Positions 1-6,256 are shown, numbered from the stretch's first letter. The stretch is 9,494 bases of DNA from an uncultured Prevotellaceae bacterium (GCA_946055125.1 CAMGFF010000068.1:1-9494), one strand, 5' to 3'. Numbers and translations: made by a program. The notes: a model not told the origin generated them from the sequence alone.

Positions 1-22
1 GCCTCACAGGCAGCCTTGAGGC
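1..22 (-). terminator. Probable purB terminator hairpin, cut by window edge
   Basis: Read on the minus strand, a hairpin begins one base after the purB stop codon. It has a six-base arm GCCTCA pairing with TGAGGC, then AGG pairing with CCT around a CTG loop, with a single bulged G. The uridine tract expected for an intrinsic terminator would lie beyond position 1 and cannot be seen, so the stem is observed and the terminator role is inferred. Confidence 0.6.
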
Positions 23-23
23 A

Positions 24-1367
24 TCAATATCCCGTGTAGCTGTGAGGTGTGATAGCCTTCAGCTCGGCCTTCACGGCATCGCTCACCTTTAGGGTGTCGA
101 TAAACTCGGCAATGCTGCGGGCATCGACCACGCTGTTGGTGCGGGTGAGGGCCTTGAGCGTCTCATAGGGCTTCTCATATCCCTCACGGCGCAGGATGGT
201 CTGAATGGCTTCGGCCACCACGTTCCACATGCTGTCGAGGTCGGCGTTGATTGCCTCCTCGTTGAGGATAAGCTTGTTGAGCCCCTTGAGGGTGCTGTGG
301 AGAGCGATGAGAGTGTGACCCAGAGGCACGCCCACGTTGCGCAGCACGGTGGAGTCGGTGAGGTCGCGCTGCAGTCGCGACACGGGCAGCTTCATGGCCA
401 GGTGGGCAAAGATGGCATTTGCGATGCCCAGGTTGCCCTCCGAGTTCTCGAAGTCGATGGGGTTCACCTTGTGGGGCATAGCCGATGAGCCCACCTCTCC
501 GGCCTTTATCTTCTGCTTGAAGTAGTTCATCGAGATATATTGCCAGATGTCGCGGTCGAGGTCGATAAGCACGGTGTTGATGCGCTTGAGCGCGTCGAAG
601 AGTGCGCCGAGGTTGTCGTAGTTTGAGATTTGCGTGGTCCACTGCTCGCGCTCAATTCCCAGCTTGTCGTGCAAGAAGGCATTTCCAAAGCTGCGCCAGT
701 CGATGTGGGGGAATGCGATGAGGTGGGCATTGAAATTGCCGGTGGCGCCGCCAAACTTGCCGCTCACCGGCACCGCCTTGAGCAGCTTCACCTGCTCGGC
801 GAGGCGGTAGGCAAACACGCGAATCTCCTTGCCCAGGCGCGTGGGCGAGGCGGGCTGTCCGTGGGTCTTGGCAAGCATGGGAATGTCCTGCCACTCATCG
901 GCATATCGGCCGAGCAGGTCGATCACCTGCTGCAGCAGAGGCAAGTACACCTCATTGATTGAGTCCTTCACGGCCATTGGCACCGAAGTGTTGTTGATGT
1001 CCTGCGAGGTGAGGCCAAAGTGGATAAACTCCTTCCACTGCTCCAGGCCCAGGCGGTCGAAGTTCTCCTTCAGGAAGTACTCCACAGCCTTCACATCGTG
1101 ATTTGTAACGCTCTCTATCTCCTTGATGCGCTCGGCATCGGCGATGCCGAAATTCACATAAATATCACGCAGCGAAGCCAGCACAGCCTTGTCGATGCCG
1201 GCAAGCTGCGGCAAAGGTATCTCGCAAAGCGCAATGAAATATTCCACTTCCACCTTCACGCGGTAGCGAATAAGTGCAAACTCCGAGTAGTAGCCATCGA
1301 GAGCCTCTGCCTTGCTCCTATATCGGCCGTCGATTGGCGAAACTGCGGTTAATGGGCATAATTTCAT
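24..1367 (-). CDS. purB: Adenylosuccinate lyase PurB
   Basis: This 447-residue enzyme catalyses two steps of purine synthesis in the cytoplasm: cleavage of SAICAR to AICAR plus fumarate, and of adenylosuccinate to AMP plus fumarate. The N-terminus (LTAVSPIDGRY, about residues 6-16) is typical of the E. coli-type branch. THGQPASPT (168-176) carries the expected general-acid His169. The fumarase/aspartase-superfamily signature GSSAMPHKVNP (293-303) carries the catalytic serine loop (Ser294/Ser295), followed by IDFENSEGNL. The length matches Bacteroidota homologues and the frame is intact. The start is supported by family N-termini beginning just before LTAxSPxDGRY. An AAGG at 1371-1374 lies only 3 nt before the ATG, so it is a weak ribosome site at best. 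The gene is monocistronic: it has its own promoter and long leader, an upstream terminator isolates it from the sulfatase, and a terminator hairpin follows its TGA stop. Confidence 0.97.
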   Translation of the reverse strand: MKLCPLTAVSPIDGRYRSKAEALDGYYSEFALIRYRVKVEVEYFIALCEIPLPQLAGIDKAVLASLRDIYVNFGIADAERIKEIESVTNHDVKAVEYFLKENFDRLGLEQWKEFIHFGLTSQDINNTSVPMAVKDSINEVYLPLLQQVIDLLGRYADEWQDIPMLAKTHGQPASPTRLGKEIRVFAYRLAEQVKLLKAVPVSGKFGGATGNFNAHLIAFPHIDWRSFGNAFLHDKLGIEREQWTTQISNYDNLGALFDALKRINTVLIDLDRDIWQYISMNYFKQKIKAGEVGSSAMPHKVNPIDFENSEGNLGIANAIFAHLAMKLPVSRLQRDLTDSTVLRNVGVPLGHTLIALHSTLKGLNKLILNEEAINADLDSMWNVVAEAIQTILRREGYEKPYETLKALTRTNSVVDARSIAEFIDTLKVSDAVKAELKAITPHSYTGY

Positions 1368-1432
1368 AATCCTTCAAATATTGTTTAAGTCCGTATATAA
1401 TCCTAAGCTTCAAACTAAAATTATCATCATCC

Positions 1433-1507
1433 TCATCTCAGCGTGCCACCACCATGCAATGTGGCAGCCTCGTGGTATATACCTAAAAAATTTACAATCC
1501 TCTTCAT
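1433..1507 (-). CDS. Possible 24-residue leader peptide upstream of purB
   Basis: Inside the purB leader an ATG at 1507 opens a 24-codon frame ending in TGA at 1435-1433, giving MKRIVNFLGIYHEAATLHGGG followed by TLR. The ATG lies at the base of the first leader hairpin, and the second hairpin lies within the frame. There is no good Shine-Dalgarno, and chance frames of this length are common. Position and a basic Met-Lys-Arg start are the only support. It is listed because a translated leader could couple to the hairpins; no function is claimed. Confidence 0.15.
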   Translation of the reverse strand: MKRIVNFLGIYHEAATLHGGGTLR

Positions 1508-1585
1508 CGGCAACTTCACCGAGCCACCCACACACTGAGGGGTAAGCCCTGCCGTAGTCCTGATTTTTGATCTATATATGCTTTT
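1433..1585 (-). ncRNA. Structured purB leader, possible cis-regulatory RNA
   Basis: The purB transcript appears to start with a leader of about 220 nt holding two hairpins. The first (1554-1508, minus strand) has an outer stem CGGCA/TGCCG. Inside it is a nine-pair stem in which GGGCT plus ACCC pair with GGGT plus GGCTC, with one bulged U, wobble pairs and a ten-base loop. The second (1466-1444) is a perfect six-pair stem TGCCAC/GTGGCA with an 11-base loop. A short run of six T lies between them, but too far from the first stem to be a classic terminator. I do not recognise a known riboswitch class. It could be a regulatory leader for purine control, a free small RNA, or an ordinary long leader. 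Confidence 0.4.
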
Positions 1586-1592
1586 ACAGCTG

Positions 1593-1623
1593 CAAAATTA
1601 CAACCTACACTCGACATTTACAA
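1593..1623 (-). promoter_or_regulatory. Bacteroidota-type promoter for purB
   Basis: On the minus strand TAATTTTG (1600-1593) is an exact match to the Bacteroidota primary-sigma -7 element TAnnTTTG. A TTG (1623-1621) lies 20 bases upstream, where the -33 element belongs. The start of transcription should fall near 1585, giving a purB leader of about 220 nt. A second, poorer match (TTAGTTTG, 1418-1411) lies closer to the gene but lacks a -33 partner. Confidence 0.6.
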
Positions 1624-1749
1624 CATTTTCACCCACTTATTCCACCAAAACCCGAAAAAAATGTCGCACAAGTCAGATAGTGAAGTTGTAAGAAAGCATC
1701 ATAATTAAAGAGGCCGAAGCAAGTTTTTAGTGCGAGGTAAACAAAGTGA

Positions 1750-1784
1750 TAAAAATAGCCTCCCGGAGAGAAAGGCCGGGAGGC
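1750..1784 (-). terminator. Intrinsic terminator of the sulfatase gene
   Basis: A perfect nine-pair GC-rich stem (GCCTCCCGG at 1758-1766, CCGGGAGGC at 1776-1784) encloses a nine-base loop. On the minus strand it is followed by TATTTTTATC, a U-rich tract. It lies about 150 bases past the sulfatase stop and upstream of the purB promoter, so it separates the two transcripts. On the plus strand the stem is not followed by T residues, which fixes the direction. Confidence 0.8.
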
Positions 1785-1787
1785 GTG

Positions 1788-1818
1788 CATAATCGCGTGT
1801 CTCCGACACGCTGTTGCT
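1788..1818. repeat. REP-like palindromic repeat, copy 1
   Basis: The unit begins CATAATC and holds a perfect seven-pair hairpin, GCGTGTC (1795-1801) and GACACGC (1805-1811), with loop TCC. It then continues TGTTGCT. It matches copy 2, 47 bp away, across almost the whole unit. It begins 3 bases past the terminator stem. The architecture (short GC-rich palindrome with a conserved flank on one side) resembles repetitive extragenic palindromes. No RAYT transposase is visible in the window. Confidence 0.65.
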
Positions 1819-1834
1819 TCTTTTTGGGGCTAAC

Positions 1835-1867
1835 CATAATCGCGTGCCGCCGGCACGCTGCCCTGCT
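1835..1867. repeat. REP-like palindromic repeat, copy 2
   Basis: This copy is in the same orientation as copy 1. CATAATC leads into GCGTGCC (1842-1848), loop GCC and GGCACGC (1852-1858), then TGCCCTGCT. The stem differs from copy 1 at T to C on the left arm and A to G on the right arm, so pairing is kept through compensatory change. The loop also differs. Confidence 0.65.
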
Positions 1868-1884
1868 CCGCCGGCGACAGAGCA
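1864..1884. repeat. Third, related palindrome in the REP-like cluster
   Basis: TGCTC (1864-1868) pairs with GAGCA (1880-1884) around an 11-base GC-rich interior containing CGCCGGCG. It overlaps the end of copy 2 and shares its TGCT tail and GCCGGC core, so it may be a diverged or partial unit of the same cluster. It could act as an extra hairpin in the sulfatase 3' untranslated region. Confidence 0.4.
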
Positions 1885-1937
1885 CCCCCCGGTTTATTTG
1901 GGATGCTTACTTTAAGTGGTATAGAAATTGTGTACGG

Positions 1938-4568
1938 TTATTGAACTGACACTTTAGTGGAATAGTGGTTTTGTGCGGTGTAGAGCTTCACCACATAGAT
2001 GCCTTTGCTTAAAGGGATGTAGGCATGGTCGCAGGCATTGTTGAGATTTTTTATCAGCATGCCGGTAATGTCGTAAACATCGAAAGAAAATCTACCGTTG
2101 AACTTAATGTCGATTCCATTGGTAGATGGGGCAATTTTGTAACTGATGTCGGTGGCATTATATGGCGAATGTGTGGATATTTTATCCCCGCGCCTTAGCA
2201 CGGGGTATTCTCCTTCAGTGATAGTCCACACGCTGTCCATATCCCACGACAGGTTGTCGCGGTAGAAATCGACAGTGCGAAAATTAGAGTCGGGTATTGT
2301 GCTGATTATTCCATTAGGAATCTTAACGCCTACACCTCCATCGCCGGCATAGGTGAGCTTAAGCTCCTCGCGCACATATAGCTTTTCCAGATGCTCAATG
2401 TAAGCCGGATTTGAAAGACGGCGGCAGTAGAAAAAATTGGGGGTGTGAGCGGTGATTTCATTGGCGAGGCAAAGCACTTCGCTCATGCGCACAGAGTGGT
2501 TTTCCTGTGTGATTGCGAGGATGCCGGCGGCATTTCCAGCGTTGTTATTCATTTGATTAGAAGAAACCTTTCCAGTGAAGTAAACGCGCTGCAGGTCAAG
2601 CTTTGCCACGCTCGCGCCTTCGTTGGAGTGGATGAGGCCAACAATGCCACCGGCACACGAGGGGTTGTTAATCAGGTTGGTGCTCAGGCTTGTGGCTTTC
2701 ACGGTGGCATTGACGTAGCAGTCGTAGATACGGTTGTAGTCGGTATGGTTAGGGTCTCGGGCCACGCGCCCAACAATACCTCCAGCTTCGGTAGTCGACT
2801 CTATGTAGCCTGTTACCGAAACGCCTTGAATTGTGCTTGCGCCAATCATGGCACCGGTAACACCGCCGGTTGGAGCAGCACCTTTAAAGTTCACGTCTAT
2901 CAGGTCGATATTTTTCAACGTTCCGTTATCCATACGGCCAAAAAATCCTTTGAAAGCAGTGCCGGTGGTGTTAGTCAGGCCCTTGATGCTGTGACCACGA
3001 CCATCGAATATACCACGAAAGCGGGCGGGGTCGGCATCGGTTGCGCTAGAGGCTCCGATAGGAATCCATTCGGTACCTTCGGGAATTTCAATGTCGCAGG
3101 TAAGGTAGAAGTTTCCATTCATGTCGGCTCTTACGAGGCGGTCGATGTCATCGAGGGAGCAGATAGCGATAGGTGTCTTCAGGGCAGGGTCTTCGGGGTT
3201 CTGAGTATCCATTAGCGAGCCTCGGTCGCCTTGTTGCTGCATCCAAGCCTCAAGAGCCTCACGCATAGTGGAAATACGGTCGGCGTGTTCAGGAAGTTCG
3301 GCTATGTTATTGAGTTCCCAGGGGTCTTCTTGCAGATCGTAAAGTTCAATGGCCGGGCGTGTGAGATATCCATTGACAAGACGCAAAGCATCGGCATCGC
3401 TTTTGGCAGTTTCGAGCCAAGACTTCCACATGGAGCTGCCAGGCTTGGTCATATATTTGCAGTGGTAGTCTACTTCGGGAGTGAGGTTTACTATGAGCTT
3501 GTAGCGCTTGTCTTGAATGCTTCGAATAGGATAAGCATTACCTTCGGGGTTATTGTTGTGAATGCCGTAGGCCCACTGGCGGTGGTCGGTTTTATTGCCG
3601 CGCAGCACATCGAGGCAACTAAAACCATCGAGGCCATCGACCGGATTGCCACCGGCCACGTCAATCAACGTGGGGAGAATATCCTCATACTGAACCAGAG
3701 CGTCGCACACAGATCCGGCTTGAATCAACTTTGGATATCGTGCAATGAAAGCACTGTTGGTTCCATAGCGGTAGAGAGTCCATTTGCCGTAAGGCATTTG
3801 TGGACCTTGTTCAGCCAGGAATATTACGAGAGTGTTGTCGAGTTGGCCTGTTTCTTTTAATGCATCATATACCATCCCGACCTCATTGTCTAACAAACGA
3901 ATTTCGGCCAAATAATTGCAGAATTCTTTTCGTGTTTGTGCGTTGTCGACACAATTGGGGGGAAGCACTACATTTGCGGGGTTGAACTCGGAGGCATTTC
4001 CAGCGTCCCAGGGCATATGGGAGTTGATGCTGCACACATATAGGCAGAAAGGCTCATTAGTGTTTCGCTGAATGAAAGACTTGATGCCATTGGTGGTGGA
4101 AACTGCAGGTTTCGACTTCACGCAATCGACCTCAAAGCCATCAACGACTTCGAATGGATATACGGCTTGTTGCCCTGAAGGGTGATTCTTGCCGGTGCGA
4201 CCCACGCGGTAGCCAAGATCTGACATATAGTGAGCTACGCTTTTCACGTTGCTGTAGGTTGCCTTGTGGTTTTGATAGGAGCCGTGGCGAGCCGGGTAAA
4301 GGCCTGTGTAGAGCGAGGCACGAATAGGCACGCTCATTGCTATTGAGGCATAGTTGTTGGTCATGCGAATTCCCTCGTTGGCCAGACGATCGATGTTAGG
4401 TGTAGCAAGGTTTTGACCTCCATAGCATCCAATCTCGTTTGTCCCCATATCGTCGGCTACAATTACCACGATGTTTGGTTGTTCTGTTTCTTGTTGCTGA
4501 GCAACAGCCGGAATCGCCACTAACGACGAAAGCAGAGCCGGTAAACAATGATTTGTCTTTATAATCAT
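1938..4568 (-). CDS. Secreted sulfatase with GLUG-like repeats and T9SS tail
   Basis: The 876-residue protein starts with a signal peptide (about 1-23, ending AVA before QQ). Residues 31-447 form an S1-type sulfatase domain that should hydrolyse sulfate groups from sugars. It shows metal ligands Asp39-Asp40 in VADDMG, the maturation motif SVPIRASLYTG (Ser79, Pro81, Arg83), GKNH (Lys127, His129), NSHMPW (His184) and AEQGPQMPYGKW (Glu253, Gln254, Lys262). Ser79 would need conversion to formylglycine by an anSME-type enzyme, not seen here. The motif pattern recalls the heparan N-sulfatase (sulfamidase)-like S1 subfamily, but the substrate is unproven. Residues about 470-795 carry GLUG-like repeats (FxGxFDGxGxxIxGL at 517-531; GGIVG at 596-600 and 640-644). 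Residues about 808-876 look like a type IX secretion sorting tail. The gene lies 168 bp behind the 430-residue gene, and no Shine-Dalgarno precedes the ATG. Confidence 0.88.
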   Translation of the reverse strand: MIIKTNHCLPALLSSLVAIPAVAQQQETEQPNIVVIVADDMGTNEIGCYGGQNLATPNIDRLANEGIRMTNNYASIAMSVPIRASLYTGLYPARHGSYQNHKATYSNVKSVAHYMSDLGYRVGRTGKNHPSGQQAVYPFEVVDGFEVDCVKSKPAVSTTNGIKSFIQRNTNEPFCLYVCSINSHMPWDAGNASEFNPANVVLPPNCVDNAQTRKEFCNYLAEIRLLDNEVGMVYDALKETGQLDNTLVIFLAEQGPQMPYGKWTLYRYGTNSAFIARYPKLIQAGSVCDALVQYEDILPTLIDVAGGNPVDGLDGFSCLDVLRGNKTDHRQWAYGIHNNNPEGNAYPIRSIQDKRYKLIVNLTPEVDYHCKYMTKPGSSMWKSWLETAKSDADALRLVNGYLTRPAIELYDLQEDPWELNNIAELPEHADRISTMREALEAWMQQQGDRGSLMDTQNPEDPALKTPIAICSLDDIDRLVRADMNGNFYLTCDIEIPEGTEWIPIGASSATDADPARFRGIFDGRGHSIKGLTNTTGTAFKGFFGRMDNGTLKNIDLIDVNFKGAAPTGGVTGAMIGASTIQGVSVTGYIESTTEAGGIVGRVARDPNHTDYNRIYDCYVNATVKATSLSTNLINNPSCAGGIVGLIHSNEGASVAKLDLQRVYFTGKVSSNQMNNNAGNAAGILAITQENHSVRMSEVLCLANEITAHTPNFFYCRRLSNPAYIEHLEKLYVREELKLTYAGDGGVGVKIPNGIISTIPDSNFRTVDFYRDNLSWDMDSVWTITEGEYPVLRRGDKISTHSPYNATDISYKIAPSTNGIDIKFNGRFSFDVYDITGMLIKNLNNACDHAYIPLSKGIYVVKLYTAQNHYSTKVSVQ

Positions 4569-4595
4569 AGTGATATTAGTTTATAGTTGTAAACA

Positions 4596-4646
4596 AGATA
4601 TGCTCCTCAATACGCTTTATGTAGATTTGTAAAGAGGAGCATATCT
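4596..4646. repeat. Perfect 13-bp inverted repeat before the sulfatase start
   Basis: AGATATGCTCCTC (4596-4608) and GAGGAGCATATCT (4634-4646) are exact reverse complements separated by 25 bases. The spacer itself holds a short TTTA/TAAA match. The element lies about 90 bases past the stop of the 430-residue gene and 27 bases before the sulfatase ATG. No strong T run follows on either strand, so a classic terminator is not favoured. A leader hairpin, an attenuator or RNA-processing element, or a dimeric regulator site would all fit. Confidence 0.7.
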
Positions 4647-4736
4647 GTGAGTAGTTATAGTTTAAGCTTAAAAATACTTGGGATGAAATACAAATTGAAA
4701 GATTAAGCTATATTTGCTGTGTGGGTTTCTTTGTTG

Positions 4737-6029
4737 TTACTTGAGGATTTTCTTGCCGTTGACGATGTAGAGGCCGGGCTGGGTCATGTCCTTCACTTCT
4801 ATGCCCATGATGTTGTAGATTTTGCCGTCGGCAACGCGCTCGGGGGTGGCGATTGTTTCCTCAACGCCTACGTTGCTGTCGGGGCCGAGGTATTCCACCT
4901 TAAACTGGTCGACCGAGAACCATGCACCGCCGGGAGCGCCAGTCACCTTAGCACCGATGTTGAGGCTGCCGTCGGAGATTGTGACGTTGATGGGCTGGGC
5001 AACCTGGTAGTAGCCGTTTGCCACGGCGTTGCTAAACTGCCAAATGTGCTGAGGGATATACTTTCCACTGCCAATGCTTAGGCCAAACATATTTTTGATT
5101 TGCGTGTCCTGGGCGTCGTCGAAGATAGAGGGGATTGGGGTTTCCTGGTCGTTGGCGAACAAAGTGGCGTAGTTGGGTATGTCACCAGCCAGATACTGCT
5201 GATAGAGAGTAGGGCCATTGGCGACTATCTTGGGGCCATCGACGGGGCTGTAGAATCCCTGTGCCGAGATGCGGTATTTGCCGTTTGGCATATCAGTCAC
5301 AGTCTGCTCGATTGAGAAATCGCCGAGAGCCCACGCCTCAAGCACCCAGTTTTGGCGGATAAAAGTAACGCCATCGATACCGCCGTTGCCACCAAAGCCA
5401 TTGCAGTCTTTGCGCGACTTATGCCAGGCACTGAGGCGCTCATCGGCCCTGTTGCTGAAAGTGGCGCCGGGAACGAGCCAGGTTAGGTTCACGGGATTCT
5501 CGGGGCTTGCCTGAGAGATGAGGTAATTGAGACGCTCTTCCTTGCTGACAAACTGCCACTCGGTGCCCTGAGTGGCGCGGTCGCTGATGTGACCGGCGGC
5601 ATTGATGCCGAGGGTGTGAAGCACGCCGTCTTCGGTGGCGGTGAGCTTATAGACGTAGGCATCGCCGGCTTCAACCGGAGTAGCCGTCCAGGTGACAGCG
5701 GATCGGGGTGTGTCCATCCACAGGCCGTTGGCCACGAGGGAGTGGTTATTGCCGAATTTGGGGTTGATGATGAAAGTGAGGGCCTCGGCCTGAGGGATAA
5801 GCTCGAAATCGAGGCCAACGTAGCCCACATTGGCGTGAGAGGTCCAGTAGTCGGGGTTGCAGTCGTTGTCCTGGAGCCATTTCCCGGTAGAGCTGTTGTA
5901 GAGGTAGAAATCGCCACCGGCAAAGTCGTCGGCACCCACGTTAGTGCCAACAAAGGGCGACTCAACAGCCGAAGCCCACTGTGAGGCTGCGAGCATAATA
6001 GCAGATAAAGTCAAAGCATACTTTCTCAT
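4737..6029 (-). CDS. Exported protein of unknown function with T9SS-type tail
   Basis: I do not recognise a named family for this 430-residue protein. It has a signal peptide (about 1-21, ending ASA). An N-terminal region (about 38-160) starts GGDFYLYNSSTGKWLQDND, a pattern I associate with uncharacterised Bacteroidales surface proteins. A middle region (about 178-380) contains TVTDMPNGKYRISAQGFYS (244 onward), which resembles the beta-strand core of galactose-binding-like or carbohydrate-binding modules, and ends GGAWFSVDQFKVEYLG. The C-terminus (about 400-430, KIYNIMGIEVKDM to YIVNGKKILK) is a short T9SS-type sorting tail, so export to the cell surface is likely. It has its own promoter and lies just upstream of the sulfatase on the same strand, which suggests a shared role in glycan binding or processing. 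No catalytic motif is evident. Confidence 0.8.
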   Translation of the reverse strand: MRKYALTLSAIMLAASQWASAVESPFVGTNVGADDFAGGDFYLYNSSTGKWLQDNDCNPDYWTSHANVGYVGLDFELIPQAEALTFIINPKFGNNHSLVANGLWMDTPRSAVTWTATPVEAGDAYVYKLTATEDGVLHTLGINAAGHISDRATQGTEWQFVSKEERLNYLISQASPENPVNLTWLVPGATFSNRADERLSAWHKSRKDCNGFGGNGGIDGVTFIRQNWVLEAWALGDFSIEQTVTDMPNGKYRISAQGFYSPVDGPKIVANGPTLYQQYLAGDIPNYATLFANDQETPIPSIFDDAQDTQIKNMFGLSIGSGKYIPQHIWQFSNAVANGYYQVAQPINVTISDGSLNIGAKVTGAPGGAWFSVDQFKVEYLGPDSNVGVEETIATPERVADGKIYNIMGIEVKDMTQPGLYIVNGKKILK

Positions 6030-6081
6030 GATAAATAATAATTTTGGTTTTTTGTTGATAAAAAAATTGGTTTATTGCGAG

Positions 6082-6089
6082 CAAAGTTA
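6082..6089 (-). promoter_or_regulatory. Bacteroidota -7 element for the 430-residue gene
   Basis: TAACTTTG on the minus strand is an exact TAnnTTTG match lying 52 bases before the ATG, giving a leader of about 45 nt. No clear TTTG is visible at -33. Repeated TTGTGCA motifs lie just upstream, where a regulator could substitute for a weak -33 element. Confidence 0.55.
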
Positions 6090-6110
6090 ACTTTTATTGG
6101 CGATATGGAG

Positions 6111-6165
6111 AGGGTAAAATTGTGCAGATAAGGTGGTGTTTTGTGCAAAATAGGGTAGAAATGTG
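6111..6165. promoter_or_regulatory. Helically phased TTGTGCA repeats, possible operator
   Basis: TTGTGCA occurs at 6120-6126 and again at 6141-6147, exactly 21 bp apart. Each copy is followed by a similar purine-rich tail. A weaker copy (ATGTG, 6161-6165) follows 20 bp later. The stretches AGGGTAAAATTGTG (6111-6124) and AGGGTAGAAATGTG (6152-6165) also match. Spacing near two helical turns upstream of the -7 element at 6082-6089 fits sites for a regulator bound on one face of the DNA. This is a pattern observation only. Confidence 0.3.
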
Positions 6166-6172
6166 TTTTTTT

Positions 6173-6256
6173 TTAGATATTAGATAGCAGATATTAGATA
6201 TTAGATAGCAGGGGGTAGAGATTAGATAGTAGATAGCAGATATTAGATATTGGGGG
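6173..6256. repeat. Twelve-unit heptamer tandem array (consensus TTAGATA)
   Basis: Twelve consecutive 7-bp units stay in exact register. TTAGATA occurs at 6173, 6180, 6194, 6201, 6222 and 6243. GCAGATA lies at 6187 and 6236, GTAGATA at 6229, GTAGAGA at 6215, and GGGG-containing variants at 6208 and 6250. A thirteenth, TTAGAAG (6257), contains the TonB receptor stop codon. A run of T residues borders the left end. Such arrays can change length by slippage. Confidence 0.85.

Noticed and set aside
1430..1446. CTGAGATGA in the purB leader (minus strand), similar to the conserved core of the TPP riboswitch.
   Set aside because: The second conserved block (GAACCTGAT with the following GGNTAATNCC stretch) is absent and the pairing does not form the TPP fold. 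purB is also not a thiamine gene.
1508..1554. 6S RNA or another known small RNA at the purB leader.
   Set aside because: I could not find a rod-like closing stem joining the two ends, and the sequence lacks features of SRP RNA or RNase P RNA. It is left as an unclassified structured leader.
1746..1949. Plus-strand frame of 67 codons over the terminator and REP-like repeats.
   Set aside because: It is built from hairpin sequence, has no ribosome site and overlaps the end of the sulfatase gene.
2445..3215. Open plus-strand frame of 256 codons opposite the sulfatase GLUG-like region.
   Set aside because: No domain, signal peptide or promoter supports it, and the opposite strand carries a well-supported protein.
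4596..4646. The 13-bp inverted repeat as ends of an invertible phase-variable promoter.
   Set aside because: The spacer is only 25 bp, far shorter than known Bacteroidales invertible promoters, and no invertase gene or TAnnTTTG element lies in it.
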